DNA from: Candidatus Pedobacter colombiensis
Lineage (GTDB): Bacteria; Bacteroidota; Bacteroidia; Sphingobacteriales; Sphingobacteriaceae
Length of the DNA stretch: 64,000 bases
Assembly (NCBI GenBank): GCA_029202485.1
Contig: CP119313.1
Span: 3,100,001 to 3,164,000 of the forward strand
Direction: 5' to 3'
The notes below the pieces were generated by a model. The model was given only the letters and a program-made list of their open reading frames with translations, made no database searches and was not told the DNA's origin. Positions 7,795 through 16,482 of this stretch are shown here, piece after piece. A program made the translations under genes and the position numbers. Numbering within the stretch: the first letter of the stretch is position 1; the number at the start of each line of letters is the position of its first letter.

Positions 7795-10424
7795 AATCCC
7801 GCGTCAAAATTAACTACATCCGGCAAACTATCCACTACTTCTTGTCTGTTTAATGTCTTATTTTTTATTTCAATCAGCATAGAGCTACCTTTTATATTGT
7901 GCTCATAAACTTTGTCTTGAATTTTAACAGGCATAGCACCATAGCTAAACGCGACGTTATCAATAGCTGATTTTACGACCAATGATGCAGGATTAGCTGC
8001 ATTTAGCTCAGCCATAATATTCCAAACTCCTACTTGTAAGTTGTAAAGCCCATTTACCTCATTCACCATTTTAATCACCTCTACAGTTTTGTTTTTTAAC
8101 TGAATGATGGTTAAAAACCGATTTACCCGCACTGGATTAACCGTACTGATGCCTGCATGCCATTGATCTTTAAATTCGATGATATTTCCTTCATCATCGG
8201 TCTTACCTTTCCAGTTTTTTGCAGGGTAATTATATTTATCATGGACCACCATTTGCAAAGGAGTATGTGCATAAACAGCCGCATTTACACTAGCAAATCC
8301 AGTTTTCACATCAAATTGTTGTGATAGGGCATTTACTGTGTTTTTCCCATTCATCATAAAGGGGCTATGAAATTGCGTGGTCCATTTTACAGGTTTATCA
8401 GCTTCCAACTCATCATATAAGACTACGTAATTACTGTCTAATTGTAACATGTGTCTTCTGTACAATTTTACACCAGAGTTGCCATAACCGCTACGCTTAT
8501 CGGCTTTAATACCAATTTCTTTAAAGCGTCCCAGCCAAAAGTCAGTAGTTACCTCACCATAAGCATTTGAAGCATCACCTAAAGCATATTGAATATGTTC
8601 TCCCGTCATAAAGCGGGGCATCCAGCCATATCCATCCTCGCCTATCCTTTGACCAAGACTATCTGCCAAAATTGTATTATACCCTCTCGAAGAACGATAA
8701 TCCAACAGATTATGTGCATCGCTAAAATTGCTATAAAACCCAGTTCCACCAAATATCTTTTTACCCTTATAGTTGATGGTAAATGCATTTTGAGCAGCAT
8801 GACCATGACCTGCAGCACCAAAAGGATTGGCCATTAAATAACTAGCCAGTTCTTTCCCTGCATGTGTCAGGTCGGAATGCATAGCTGCCAAACCAATGTC
8901 TTTAAATTCTCGACCTTTAGGCAAAGCCGAAGGCAAGGCTATTTGTTTTACTGCTTTTGGATTGAAATTCAACAATCTAAACAACTGAAAATCATCATTC
9001 CCTTTAAAATACTCAGGCTTACTTTTCTTTATTTCGGAAACATACCAGTTGAGGTATGAATTATTCATTTTCATAGATAACGCATCGGCAAATACAGCCT
9101 GCATCTTTACCATGTCCTTTAAATTCTCGTGCATATCTCCAACTGCGGTAGAAGTTGAATTTGGTGGATAGCTATACAGCATATAATATGGAAGATTCTG
9201 CATCCAGGACTGCTTAAAATAATCTACCCCAGAAATATTACCAAATAGCTCCGGTAAATAGATCAATGTTTCATAATGCACCCTGAAATAACCATTACCT
9301 TCATGCCATCCCCCATCAGTAGTCCCCAGTACCGGAAAACGGGCGCTCCATACTTCATATACATAGGTCAGCCATTCATTTGCTTCCGGCAAATCTCCAG
9401 CTACAGCGACTGCTGCAATAGAGAAATTGCGTAAAATATGTTGCCAAACATGGTTATCGCACATTTGAAGTTCAAAGCGGTTAGGCAAACCTTCATATAT
9501 CCTTTGTCCGCGGATGCTGATTGTCCTTCTTAAAACGGCTTTTTCTTCAGCAGTCAGGAATTTATAACCGGCATCATATAGCCAGGCCAATCCTTCAAGA
9601 ATATTCCCATTATTGAAATCATCACGTGTAGCCAGACTTTCAGGATTCATCCTGGCCACATGCACTGCCCTTTTTATCGCTTCTTTTATAAAACGTTCAT
9701 CTTTGCTCAATTGGTAAGCAATACACAAGTTTCTAATTGGAGTAGCTACTTTTTCGCCAAAACCATGGTACATAAACTCAACCATTTGTTTGCGCTGCAA
9801 GGCCGTCATTCCCGTCGTATCACGCGGTCGGGTAGGTTTTTCTTCAGGCAAAGGTTGCCCTAATAATTTAGTTGAAGCAGCGATAAAAATCTTCGCTTCA
9901 GGATTTTGTTTGTTATTGGAATAAAAAGCATCAGCACCTTTGTTCATACCCCACAAACGAGGATGAATGGCCTTACTTTTTTCCAATATAGTTGTTACAG
10001 GCGGTGATACTGACAGATTTTGGGTCTGCTTTTTAACGATGAAATCGTATACGGGCGACCAGTTCCATTTCCCTCCCGCCTTCTCGGATGCTGCATATTT
10101 CCAATACCATCTGCCCGGTTTTAGGCTTTGGTGTAAAGGGTATACCGCCCAGCGCTGTTCAACACCGGTTATCACATCCTTTTTAAACAGGCTATCCGTT
10201 GCCAAAAGGACCTTATATTTTACAGTCTTACCTTTTATACCCGGCCACAGCAAACAAGGACTGTCATCAGGCACTTCAACACGGTTTACAGGATATGCCC
10301 ATTCGCGTGTACGAGGGTGAAGCATACCCGTATCCAACTTTTGAATTACCTGTTGTTGAATAGTTTGGTTAACCGGCGTAAACAGTAAGGCCGACTGAAG
10401 GATGATTGCTAAGGTTGTAGCCAT
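7791..10424 (-). CDS. Heparinase II/III-family polysaccharide lyase with N-terminal Fn3-like domain
   Basis: An 877-residue protein. Residues 1-16 are hydrophobic and may be a short export signal. Residues about 35-135 resemble the sandwich domain at the N-terminus of heparinase II-like proteins (DUF4962), 150-470 form the alpha/alpha barrel, and 510-760 the heparinase II/III C-terminal beta domain. Candidate catalytic elements are CDNHVWQH (Asn324-His325), GGWHEGNGYF (371-380) and AAGHGHAAQN (His540/His542), the usual Asn/His/Tyr set of these lyases. P. heparinus heparinase II is shorter (772 aa). The ATG lies 2 bp after the sulfatase stop and the end overlaps the HTCS start. Likely beta-elimination of heparin/heparan sulfate or a related uronate polymer; exact PL family and substrate are not certain. 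Confidence 0.85.
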   Translation of the reverse strand: MATTLAIILQSALLFTPVNQTIQQQVIQKLDTGMLHPRTREWAYPVNRVEVPDDSPCLLWPGIKGKTVKYKVLLATDSLFKKDVITGVEQRWAVYPLHQSLKPGRWYWKYAASEKAGGKWNWSPVYDFIVKKQTQNLSVSPPVTTILEKSKAIHPRLWGMNKGADAFYSNNKQNPEAKIFIAASTKLLGQPLPEEKPTRPRDTTGMTALQRKQMVEFMYHGFGEKVATPIRNLCIAYQLSKDERFIKEAIKRAVHVARMNPESLATRDDFNNGNILEGLAWLYDAGYKFLTAEEKAVLRRTISIRGQRIYEGLPNRFELQMCDNHVWQHILRNFSIAAVAVAGDLPEANEWLTYVYEVWSARFPVLGTTDGGWHEGNGYFRVHYETLIYLPELFGNISGVDYFKQSWMQNLPYYMLYSYPPNSTSTAVGDMHENLKDMVKMQAVFADALSMKMNNSYLNWYVSEIKKSKPEYFKGNDDFQLFRLLNFNPKAVKQIALPSALPKGREFKDIGLAAMHSDLTHAGKELASYLMANPFGAAGHGHAAQNAFTINYKGKKIFGGTGFYSNFSDAHNLLDYRSSRGYNTILADSLGQRIGEDGYGWMPRFMTGEHIQYALGDASNAYGEVTTDFWLGRFKEIGIKADKRSGYGNSGVKLYRRHMLQLDSNYVVLYDELEADKPVKWTTQFHSPFMMNGKNTVNALSQQFDVKTGFASVNAAVYAHTPLQMVVHDKYNYPAKNWKGKTDDEGNIIEFKDQWHAGISTVNPVRVNRFLTIIQLKNKTVEVIKMVNEVNGLYNLQVGVWNIMAELNAANPASLVVKSAIDNVAFSYGAMPVKIQDKVYEHNIKGSSMLIEIKNKTLNRQEVVDSLPDVVNFDAGL

Positions 10425-10623
10425 ATCTATTTTTTTTGCGCATAAAATGAGTCTTGATGCATTTCACACCATTTCTTAAGATAAGCGCGCATTTGGTTCA
10501 GTTTCTTTTTATAGGTAGCTTTTATAGCTAGATTATCCGTCTCACCCGGGTCTTTTTCAAGGTCAAACAATTGTTCCCTAATCTCACCCTTATCGTATAT
10601 GATATATTTAAAATCTTTGGTCA

Positions 10624-10627
10624 TCAC
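10624..10627. repeat. Left target-site duplication (TCAC) of the IS
   Basis: TCAC directly adjoins the left IS end and recurs at 11861-11864. Because the target contains TCATCAC, the duplication could be read as up to 7 bp. The 4-bp reading gives the best-aligned inverted repeats. Confidence 0.75.
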
Positions 10628-10684
10628 TATAATACTCCCCAAATATTGGACGGCTGATTAAATTCATAAATTTAACAGTTGAAA

Positions 10685-10963
10685 ATGAAAAAAGAGCGTA
10701 GAAAATTCAGTTCTGTTTTCAAGACCAAAGTGGTGCTTGAAGCAATTAAGGAAAGTAGTACCATGCAAGAACTTGCGTCCAAATACAGTCTCCATCCCAC
10801 ACAGATCACCGCGTGGAAGCGTGAATTTCTTGAGAAAGCCGATACGGTGTTTGGTTCAGAGAAACCAGATGAAAAGGAAGAATCTAAAGAGAAGGAACTG
10901 TACTCCAAGATTGGCGAACTTCAGATCCAGGTTGATTTCCTAAAAAAAGTCTTGGGGAAATGA
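10685..10963 (+). CDS. IS3-family transposase OrfA (HTH protein)
   Basis: A 92-residue protein from the ATG at 10685; a TTG at 10679 would add two residues. Residues about 8-50 form the helix-turn-helix of IS3 OrfA proteins (KTKVVLEAIKE, then LHPTQITAWKREFLE), which binds the IS ends. The C-terminal part has heptad-spaced leucines or isoleucines before LKKVLGK, a probable leucine zipper. Its stop overlaps the orfB start as ATGA. A run of seven A residues near the end is a likely frameshift site for making the OrfAB fusion transposase. Confidence 0.92.
   Translation: MKKERRKFSSVFKTKVVLEAIKESSTMQELASKYSLHPTQITAWKREFLEKADTVFGSEKPDEKEESKEKELYSKIGELQIQVDFLKKVLGK
10942..10948 (+). other. Candidate -1 ribosomal frameshift site (A7)
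   Basis: Seven consecutive A residues followed by G occur about 15 nt before the orfA stop. A -1 slip here continues as AGT CTT GGG GAA ATG AGT ATG, in frame with orfB and without a stop. This is the standard way IS3 elements make OrfAB. No downstream stimulatory structure was verified. Confidence 0.65.
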
Positions 10964-11811
10964 GTATGATTGAAAGGCGTAGCCTTATTTCCCCGGAGCA
11001 CCAGGCGCTGAGTATTGCCAGTCAGTGCAAGCTACTGAACTTGCAGCGCAGCTGCTATTATTTCAAGCCTAAAGGCGAGTCGCTGTTCAACCAGTCGATA
11101 ATGAATTTGATTGACCGTAAGTTTCTTGACTGCCCGTTTTACGGCGTGGACCGGATGACTGCGTATCTTAACAAAGATTTGGGATGTCATGTGAATAACA
11201 AGCGTATACGTCGTCTTTATCGTGTGATGAACCTGCGGACAATTTATCCTAAAAAGAACCTGAGCAAGGCTAATGCGGCACACCATAAATATCCATATTT
11301 GCTGAAAGGCTTGAAAATAGATCGGCCGGGCCAGGTTTGGCAGGCTGATATCACTTATATTCCCATGTTCAGAGGCTTCATGTATATGTTTGCCATTATT
11401 GATGTGTACAGCCGAAAGATTGTCGGATGGAGCATTTCAAATACCATGACCGTAGAATGGTGCAGAGATGTACTGCTTGAAACCATTGAAGAACATGGTA
11501 CACCTGGTATATTTAATACGGATCAAGGCTCACAGTTCACCAGTCCGATCTTCACTAAAGCACTTAAAGACAGTAATGTAAGTATATCTATGGATGGCAA
11601 GGGAAGAGCCTTGGATAATGTGTTCATTGAGCGATTCTGGAGATCTTTGAAACAGGAGTATATTTATCTTAACCCACCTAACGGTGGTATGGAATTATTC
11701 CAGGGTATAAAACGGTATGTGGAATTTTATAACAATGAACGAAGGCATCGGTCAATGGACGATCTTACGCCAAATGAGGTATTCTATCAAAATAATAAAA
11801 AAGTGTCCTAA
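10960..11811 (+). CDS. IS3-family transposase OrfB (DDE integrase)
   Basis: A 283-residue catalytic subunit with the rve integrase core. The DDE triad is visible as QADITYIP (first Asp), NTDQGSQF (second Asp) and NVFIERFWRSLK (Glu, with the family Arg/Lys seven residues on). The C-terminal NNERRHRSMDDLTPNEVF is a hallmark of IS3 OrfB. An N-terminal HTH_21-like segment (about 50-90, FYGVDRMTAYL) is present. It is full length with no frameshift. It is probably translated mainly as a fusion with OrfA through the A7 site, with some independent initiation at the ATGA overlap. Confidence 0.94.
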   Translation: MSMIERRSLISPEHQALSIASQCKLLNLQRSCYYFKPKGESLFNQSIMNLIDRKFLDCPFYGVDRMTAYLNKDLGCHVNNKRIRRLYRVMNLRTIYPKKNLSKANAAHHKYPYLLKGLKIDRPGQVWQADITYIPMFRGFMYMFAIIDVYSRKIVGWSISNTMTVEWCRDVLLETIEEHGTPGIFNTDQGSQFTSPIFTKALKDSNVSISMDGKGRALDNVFIERFWRSLKQEYIYLNPPNGGMELFQGIKRYVEFYNNERRHRSMDDLTPNEVFYQNNKKVS

Positions 11812-11860
11812 ATAATCTTAAGTTTGACCTATAGCTGTCCAGCAAACCGGGAGTACTTCA

Positions 11861-11864
11861 TCAC
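11861..11864. repeat. Right target-site duplication (TCAC) of the IS
   Basis: TCAC immediately follows the right IS end. With the copy at 10624-10627 it marks the insertion point inside the sulfatase codons for Ala-Val-Met. Confidence 0.75.
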
Positions 11865-13060
11865 AGCCCTCCCCTTAATGCCTAATAACCGATCATTATC
11901 GGCAAAATCAGTTTCTATAACCAGCGTATCACGCAGTTTAAGGCTAGGGTTTGAGATACGCTTGCTTAAATCAACTCCTTTTAAATTTGCGGGTGTTTGA
12001 ATACCTGCAAAGCCACATATAGTTGGGATCATATCAATTCCATTGCAAACCAATTGATCGTCAGTTTTTGCTTTCCATTGCCCGATTTTAGAAATCATAA
12101 ATGGTATTTTAGCGGATTCCTCATAAAGGATCTGTTTTTGATTCCATTCATGGGCTGCATAACCATCGCCATGGTCACTGGTAAAAATGATAATCGTATT
12201 ATCTTCAATACCGTATTTCTTTAAGGAACCCAGCACCATAGCTACGTAATTATCTACCTTCTCTACCAATCGGTTATAGGCCCAGCGATATTGACGCCAT
12301 TCTGTTTCATTCCAACCTACTGAAGGATACGTACGTGGATTTACTTTTTGCTGCTCCCTCACGATAGCAGGTTCATGCGCAGGTATCCGCCAGTTGGCAG
12401 GTAATTTAGGACAAAATGCAGTATCAGGCGCTGCATCTAATACATCCATTTTCAATTCATCTCCTCTGGCCCATTCACAAATGTCATGCGGATTAAGAAA
12501 GGAAGCCACCAGTAAGAAAGGATTAGCCTTGTTTTTTTTAATAAAGGCAGCACATTGTGATGGCGTAACTGCATCAGTATAATCTCCTGTACCGGTATTT
12601 TCGATGGTTTCAAAACCATGCTGTTCTATTTTGGTAACAGGAACAGGCAGGTGCCATTTGCCGACATAGCCGGTTTTATAGCCTCCTGCCTTAAGTATTT
12701 TACCCATCATCAACACAGAATCCGGCCATTGTCCGTCTTTTTCAGGAGAGTTCCCTGTAAAGCCGGTTTCATGGGGCATTCTGCCACTAAAAATGGATGA
12801 CCTTGAAGGCGTACAAAGTGGTTGAGCGCAATACGCGCGGGTAAAACGGGTTCCATTAGCAGCCAGCATATCCATGGCTGGCGTATGTAAATCCTTGTTA
12901 CCTGCATTACTCATTGCATCAGCAGTTTGCTGATCTGTCATGATGATGATGATATTCGGCTTTGAAGCACTTGCCTTTTGGGCCTGTACCTTAGTATTTC
13001 CAAATCCAGCCAACAATACAGCAGCTATCAGTAATCCTTTCACTTTGTACGTCCTCATCC

Positions 13061-14578
13061 TTATTTCAAATAATTGTAAACAGAATCCAATTTAAATTGC
13101 TTTTGCGCTTCCTTACTTGGGCGTGGTGTTTTGTCAATCTCACTAAAATATGGGGTATTGTCCCAAATGATTTTTCCACCTACAGCCCTGGGGTCTTTAG
13201 TTGCTTTAAGATAGGCGTCCAATTTCTCCGCAAGTTTTTGTTTAATTTGAGCATACTCAGGCTTATAAGCCAGGTTAACCAACTCATCAGGATCTTTATT
13301 CACATCAAACAATTCATCAGCTGGTCTTTTAGCAAATGCCAGGTCAAATAAAGGCTTTACTTTAGGATTGTCTTTATTGGCCATTAAATAAAACTTAGCA
13401 GGACCTGGATAGTGCATCATATAAGGATCAACATCACCATAAAGCGGTGGATCACCTGCAGGCCATCTGTTTGGTTCATAATTGCGAATGTATAGGAACT
13501 CCTTTGTACGAATCGCCCGACCAGGATAACTCGTACCATGTTGACGCACAAAAGCATGACGTTCTCTACCATATACTACATAATCTCTTTCTTTTGCTGG
13601 TTTTGTCTGCTCATCAACAAAAGGTAAAAGACTTTTAGCGGTCATATCTGAAGGCAATTTAATATTTGCCAACTCCAAAAATGTTGGGGCAAGATCATTC
13701 AATGTAACTAAATTTTCGGCAACGGCATTGCTTTTAAATTTACCCGGCCAGGAAATAATAAGTGGCACATGGGTACCAAAATCATACAAATTAGCTAAGC
13801 CTCGTGGCATTTGCCATCCATTATCAGCGCAAACAACTACAACTGTATTTTCAAGCTGGCCACTGGCTTTCAATTGTGCCATAGTTTCGCCAATGATACG
13901 ATCAAACTTCTCAACTTGCGCATAATAATCGGCTATATCACCACGTACTTCCTTCGAATCTGGCAAATACTTTGGTACGGTAACTTTATCCGGGTCAATG
14001 CCTGCTGCCTTACCAGAACCAGTTGCCTGAATATTGTTCGGATCATATGGTCTGCCAGGTTCATAACTGCTTATCCAAAAGGTCCAGGGCTCCTCACCCT
14101 TTCTGTCTTTAAGAAAATCTTTAAATGTTTTAAAATAATTACCTGCAGGATTATGAGGGCGACCGTTAGCTTCATAGCTACCTGGACCCCATCCTTTACC
14201 ATTAAAACCAACTTTATAACCTGCCTGCTCCATCAAATCAGTATATATGGTAAGCGTAGTTGGCAATGTGCCCCACAGATTGGCACCTTCTTCAAGACTC
14301 CAGATATCTTTACCTGTTAATATACTTCCGCGCGCTGGTGTACACGATGGTGAGTTACAAAATACATTGGTAAATCTTACCCCTTCGCTGGCTATTTTAT
14401 CCGTATTAGGTGTTCTAACTACTTTATCTCCATAAACACCTGCGTGGTTCCAGGATTGGTTGTCAGACATTAGAATTAATATGTTGGGCCTTGTCTCTGT
14501 TTTTTTAGGAGAGCAGGAAGCCCAGGTAAGCACCATCATGAGTGCAGCCGGGATGTATTTAAAATTGTTAAACTTCAT
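13061..14578 (-). CDS. Formylglycine sulfatase lipoprotein, N-sulfoglucosamine sulfohydrolase-like
   Basis: A 505-residue S1 sulfatase. A lipoprotein signal ends in WASC (Cys22), so it is probably membrane-anchored. The metal-site strand is ILILMSDN (Asp39), and the formylglycine motif is CTPARGSILTGK with Cys79. The late region ENTVVVVCADNGWQMPRG followed by LANLYDFGTHVPLI resembles human N-sulfoglucosamine sulfohydrolase (SGSH), where DNG is followed by a proline-rich turn and TNLY. On that basis I infer N-desulfation of glucosamine in heparan fragments, with moderate confidence. It starts 9 bp after the upstream sulfatase stop and ends 2 bp before the next sulfatase start, so all three are translationally coupled. 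Confidence 0.88.
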   Translation of the reverse strand: MKFNNFKYIPAALMMVLTWASCSPKKTETRPNILILMSDNQSWNHAGVYGDKVVRTPNTDKIASEGVRFTNVFCNSPSCTPARGSILTGKDIWSLEEGANLWGTLPTTLTIYTDLMEQAGYKVGFNGKGWGPGSYEANGRPHNPAGNYFKTFKDFLKDRKGEEPWTFWISSYEPGRPYDPNNIQATGSGKAAGIDPDKVTVPKYLPDSKEVRGDIADYYAQVEKFDRIIGETMAQLKASGQLENTVVVVCADNGWQMPRGLANLYDFGTHVPLIISWPGKFKSNAVAENLVTLNDLAPTFLELANIKLPSDMTAKSLLPFVDEQTKPAKERDYVVYGRERHAFVRQHGTSYPGRAIRTKEFLYIRNYEPNRWPAGDPPLYGDVDPYMMHYPGPAKFYLMANKDNPKVKPLFDLAFAKRPADELFDVNKDPDELVNLAYKPEYAQIKQKLAEKLDAYLKATKDPRAVGGKIIWDNTPYFSEIDKTPRPSKEAQKQFKLDSVYNYLK

Positions 14579-14587
14579 CTTTATCGT

Positions 14588-16207
14588 TTATTTTGAAATA
14601 GTTTCTGTTGGATTCGTGTCTTTATATTGCACCTGTAATTTTTTAAGCTGCTCTTTTAGCTCTTTTATGACTGGTAGATATGCTTTATTATCATACAAAT
14701 TATTCATTTCCTTTGGATCTTTTTGCATATCATAAAGCTCCCATTCATCGATATCATTGTAAAAATGGATCAGCTTATAACGCTCTGTTCTAATACCATA
14801 ATGTCTTTTCACCATGTGCCAGCTTGGGAACTCATAATAATGATAATACACTGCCTTACGCCAGTTTTCAGGAGCTTTGCCTGCATTATCCATTACCGGA
14901 CGCAGCGATACACCCTGCATATCATCAGGAATTTTAACGCCTGCATAATCCAATAAAGTTGGTGCAAAATCAAGATTCATTGCAAAAGCATTGCTTACTG
15001 AGCCAGCTTTAATAGATGCCGGATACCTTACCAATAAAGGCGTCCTGAATGATTCATCGTACATAAAACGCTTGTCGAAGTATCCGTGCTCACCCAAATA
15101 GAACCCCTGATCGGAAGTATATACAATAATGGTATTGTCCAACTCCCCTATTTTCTTCAGATAATCCATTAATCTACCTACGTTTTCATCTACAGAAACC
15201 ACACAAGCAAGGTAATCTCGCATGTATTGTTGGTATTTCCAACGCACAAGATCAGCACCTTTAGGATTTAGCTTTTTAAACTCAGCGACACGCTTGTCAT
15301 ATACTTTTCTCCAGTTTACTTTCTCCTTATCCGTCATACGGTTATACACTTCAAAAAAACGAGCTTTATCTAGTGATGGATCATTGGCTTGCTTATAATC
15401 ATCGCCCTTAGCATCTTTAAACTTTTCGTTATCCGGCAATCTAGCCATAGAATCTAACTGCGCAGTTGAAAGCATTTTAAGATCCCATGCAGGCCACATA
15501 TCCGTAGAAATGTTCATCAATTGTTCTTTAGCAGCCCTACCTCTATTCTTAAAATCATCCAACAGATTATCAGGTTCCGGGAAAACAGTATTGTCGAACA
15601 TACCCAAGTGTCTTGGTGCTGGCAGCCAGTTACGGTGCGGTGCCTTGTGCTGATAAATCATCATAAAAGGCTTGTTATGATCTCTTTTTTCCAAAAAACC
15701 AATCGCCTTATCCGTAATGATATCCGTTACATAACCTTGTTCTTTAATCCGTTTACCATTTTCTAAAAATTCAGGTTGATAATACTGTCCCTGATTAGGC
15801 AAAATGCTGTAATAATCAAACCCCATTGGGGTTGAGCCCAGGTGCCATTTACCAATCATTGCAGTTTGATAACCTGCTTTCTTTAACAACTGAGGATAAA
15901 TCACTTGTGTGCTATCGAACACTTTAGAATTATCTGTCAAACCGTTAATATGGCTGTATTTACCTGTCAGAATTGTAGCCCTTGAAGGGCCACATACGGC
16001 ATTGGTTACAAAACAGTTATTAAACAAAATACCCTCGCTGGCAATCCTGTCCAGGTTGGGCGTTTTAATTAACTTACTACCATAAGCACTCATAGCTTGA
16101 ATGGTGTGATCATCTGTCATGATGAACACAATATTCGGTCTTTTACTTTGAGCATAGAGCATATGCCCCCCCGTCACAATATATAATAGCAGTAAAAATC
16201 GCTTCAT
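14588..16207 (-). CDS. Formylglycine sulfatase, possible N-acetylglucosamine-6-sulfatase
   Basis: A 539-residue S1 sulfatase using the ATG at 16207, which gives a clean signal peptide ending MLYAQ. A start 21 codons upstream would add a charged, non-coding-looking leader. Motifs are IMTDDHT (Asp32-Asp33) for calcium, CGPSRATILTGK with formylglycine Cys72, and IGKWHLGS. The C-terminal part YKLIHFYNDIDEWELYDMQK is characteristic of the sulfatase group that contains bacterial 6-O-GlcNAc sulfatases (S1_11 as I recall). First gene of the leftward operon, facing the GH88 gene across a 275-bp divergent promoter region. The sulfatase class is certain; 6-O specificity is inference. Confidence 0.88.
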   Translation of the reverse strand: MKRFLLLLYIVTGGHMLYAQSKRPNIVFIMTDDHTIQAMSAYGSKLIKTPNLDRIASEGILFNNCFVTNAVCGPSRATILTGKYSHINGLTDNSKVFDSTQVIYPQLLKKAGYQTAMIGKWHLGSTPMGFDYYSILPNQGQYYQPEFLENGKRIKEQGYVTDIITDKAIGFLEKRDHNKPFMMIYQHKAPHRNWLPAPRHLGMFDNTVFPEPDNLLDDFKNRGRAAKEQLMNISTDMWPAWDLKMLSTAQLDSMARLPDNEKFKDAKGDDYKQANDPSLDKARFFEVYNRMTDKEKVNWRKVYDKRVAEFKKLNPKGADLVRWKYQQYMRDYLACVVSVDENVGRLMDYLKKIGELDNTIIVYTSDQGFYLGEHGYFDKRFMYDESFRTPLLVRYPASIKAGSVSNAFAMNLDFAPTLLDYAGVKIPDDMQGVSLRPVMDNAGKAPENWRKAVYYHYYEFPSWHMVKRHYGIRTERYKLIHFYNDIDEWELYDMQKDPKEMNNLYDNKAYLPVIKELKEQLKKLQVQYKDTNPTETISK

Positions 16208-16248
16208 AACAGTTTTTGATTTACACAATTTGGTTTTCTCGACAAAAA

Positions 16249-16256
16249 CGAAAGTA
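16249..16256 (-). promoter_or_regulatory. Candidate -7 element of the sulfatase-lyase operon
   Basis: On the minus strand TACTTTCG matches the Bacteroidota -7 consensus TAnnTTTG at seven of eight positions and would give a leader of about 35 nt before the ATG at 16207. I found no convincing -33 TTG at the usual distance, so an activator such as the linked HTCS may be needed. The rest of the 275-bp divergent region holds no obvious gene. Confidence 0.3.
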
Positions 16257-16482
16257 TAGGAGTCTTCCAAGAATAGATTTAGGTATTGTTTAAAATCCTA
16301 TCACTTTTGGTTAACACGCTAATTATGTTACAATAAATCATTAAAAATTTCACCACATTCATCAATTTCAAAATGAATATATCCGATTTCTAAAGCCTCT
16401 GTTTTTTTTGCGCCATACCTTCATAAAATCATTAATATCTAAAATTGATGGCTCCAATAGCATTAAAAACAAAAACATAATT

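Larger units (their letters stand above)
10628..11860 (+). mobile_element. IS3-family insertion sequence, 1,233 bp
   Basis: The element carries overlapping orfA and orfB on the plus strand, opposite to the host operon. Imperfect terminal inverted repeats can be aligned: the left end reads TATAATACTCCCC then TTGGACGGCTG, and the complement of the right end reads TGAAGTACTCCCG then CTGGACAGCT. A 4-bp direct repeat TCAC flanks it. Length, gene order, end sequence and duplication size all fit the IS3 family; I did not assign a subgroup. Both orfs look intact, so it may still be active. Its orfB appears richer in GC than neighbouring genes, consistent with recent arrival. It lies inside a sulfatase gene and probably reduces expression of the heparinase and HTCS genes downstream. 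Confidence 0.92.
10427..13058 (-). pseudogene. Formylglycine sulfatase gene split by an IS3-family element
   Basis: Two fragments of one S1-family sulfatase flank an insertion sequence. The upstream fragment (11865-13058) has a signal peptide, the metal site TDQQ (Asp42) and the maturation motif CTPSR with Cys82. It runs into the IS end and stops at 11829 after nine foreign residues. The downstream fragment (10427-10627) encodes the typical sulfatase C-terminus, with REQLFDLEKDPGE. Removing the IS and one 4-bp duplication restores the frame across AVM|TKDF, giving about 464 residues. The 5' fragment keeps the active site but loses the last 64 residues of the C-terminal subdomain, so activity is doubtful. 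The original substrate position on the sugar is not assignable. Genes on both sides lie 2 bp away, so it was a middle gene of the operon. Confidence 0.92.

Noticed and set aside
10427..10642. Separate small gene starting at TTG 10642
   Set aside because: Its first seven codons come partly from the IS end and the rest is a sulfatase C-terminus that rejoins the 5' fragment in frame, so it is part of a pseudogene.
13811..14320. 169-codon ORF on the plus strand
   Set aside because: It runs antisense inside a well-supported sulfatase gene and its translation has no domain or coding character.
16408..16482. Upstream ATG extension of the GH88 gene
   Set aside because: The added residues are charged and precede a perfect signal peptide that starts at 16483; the shorter protein also matches the family length.
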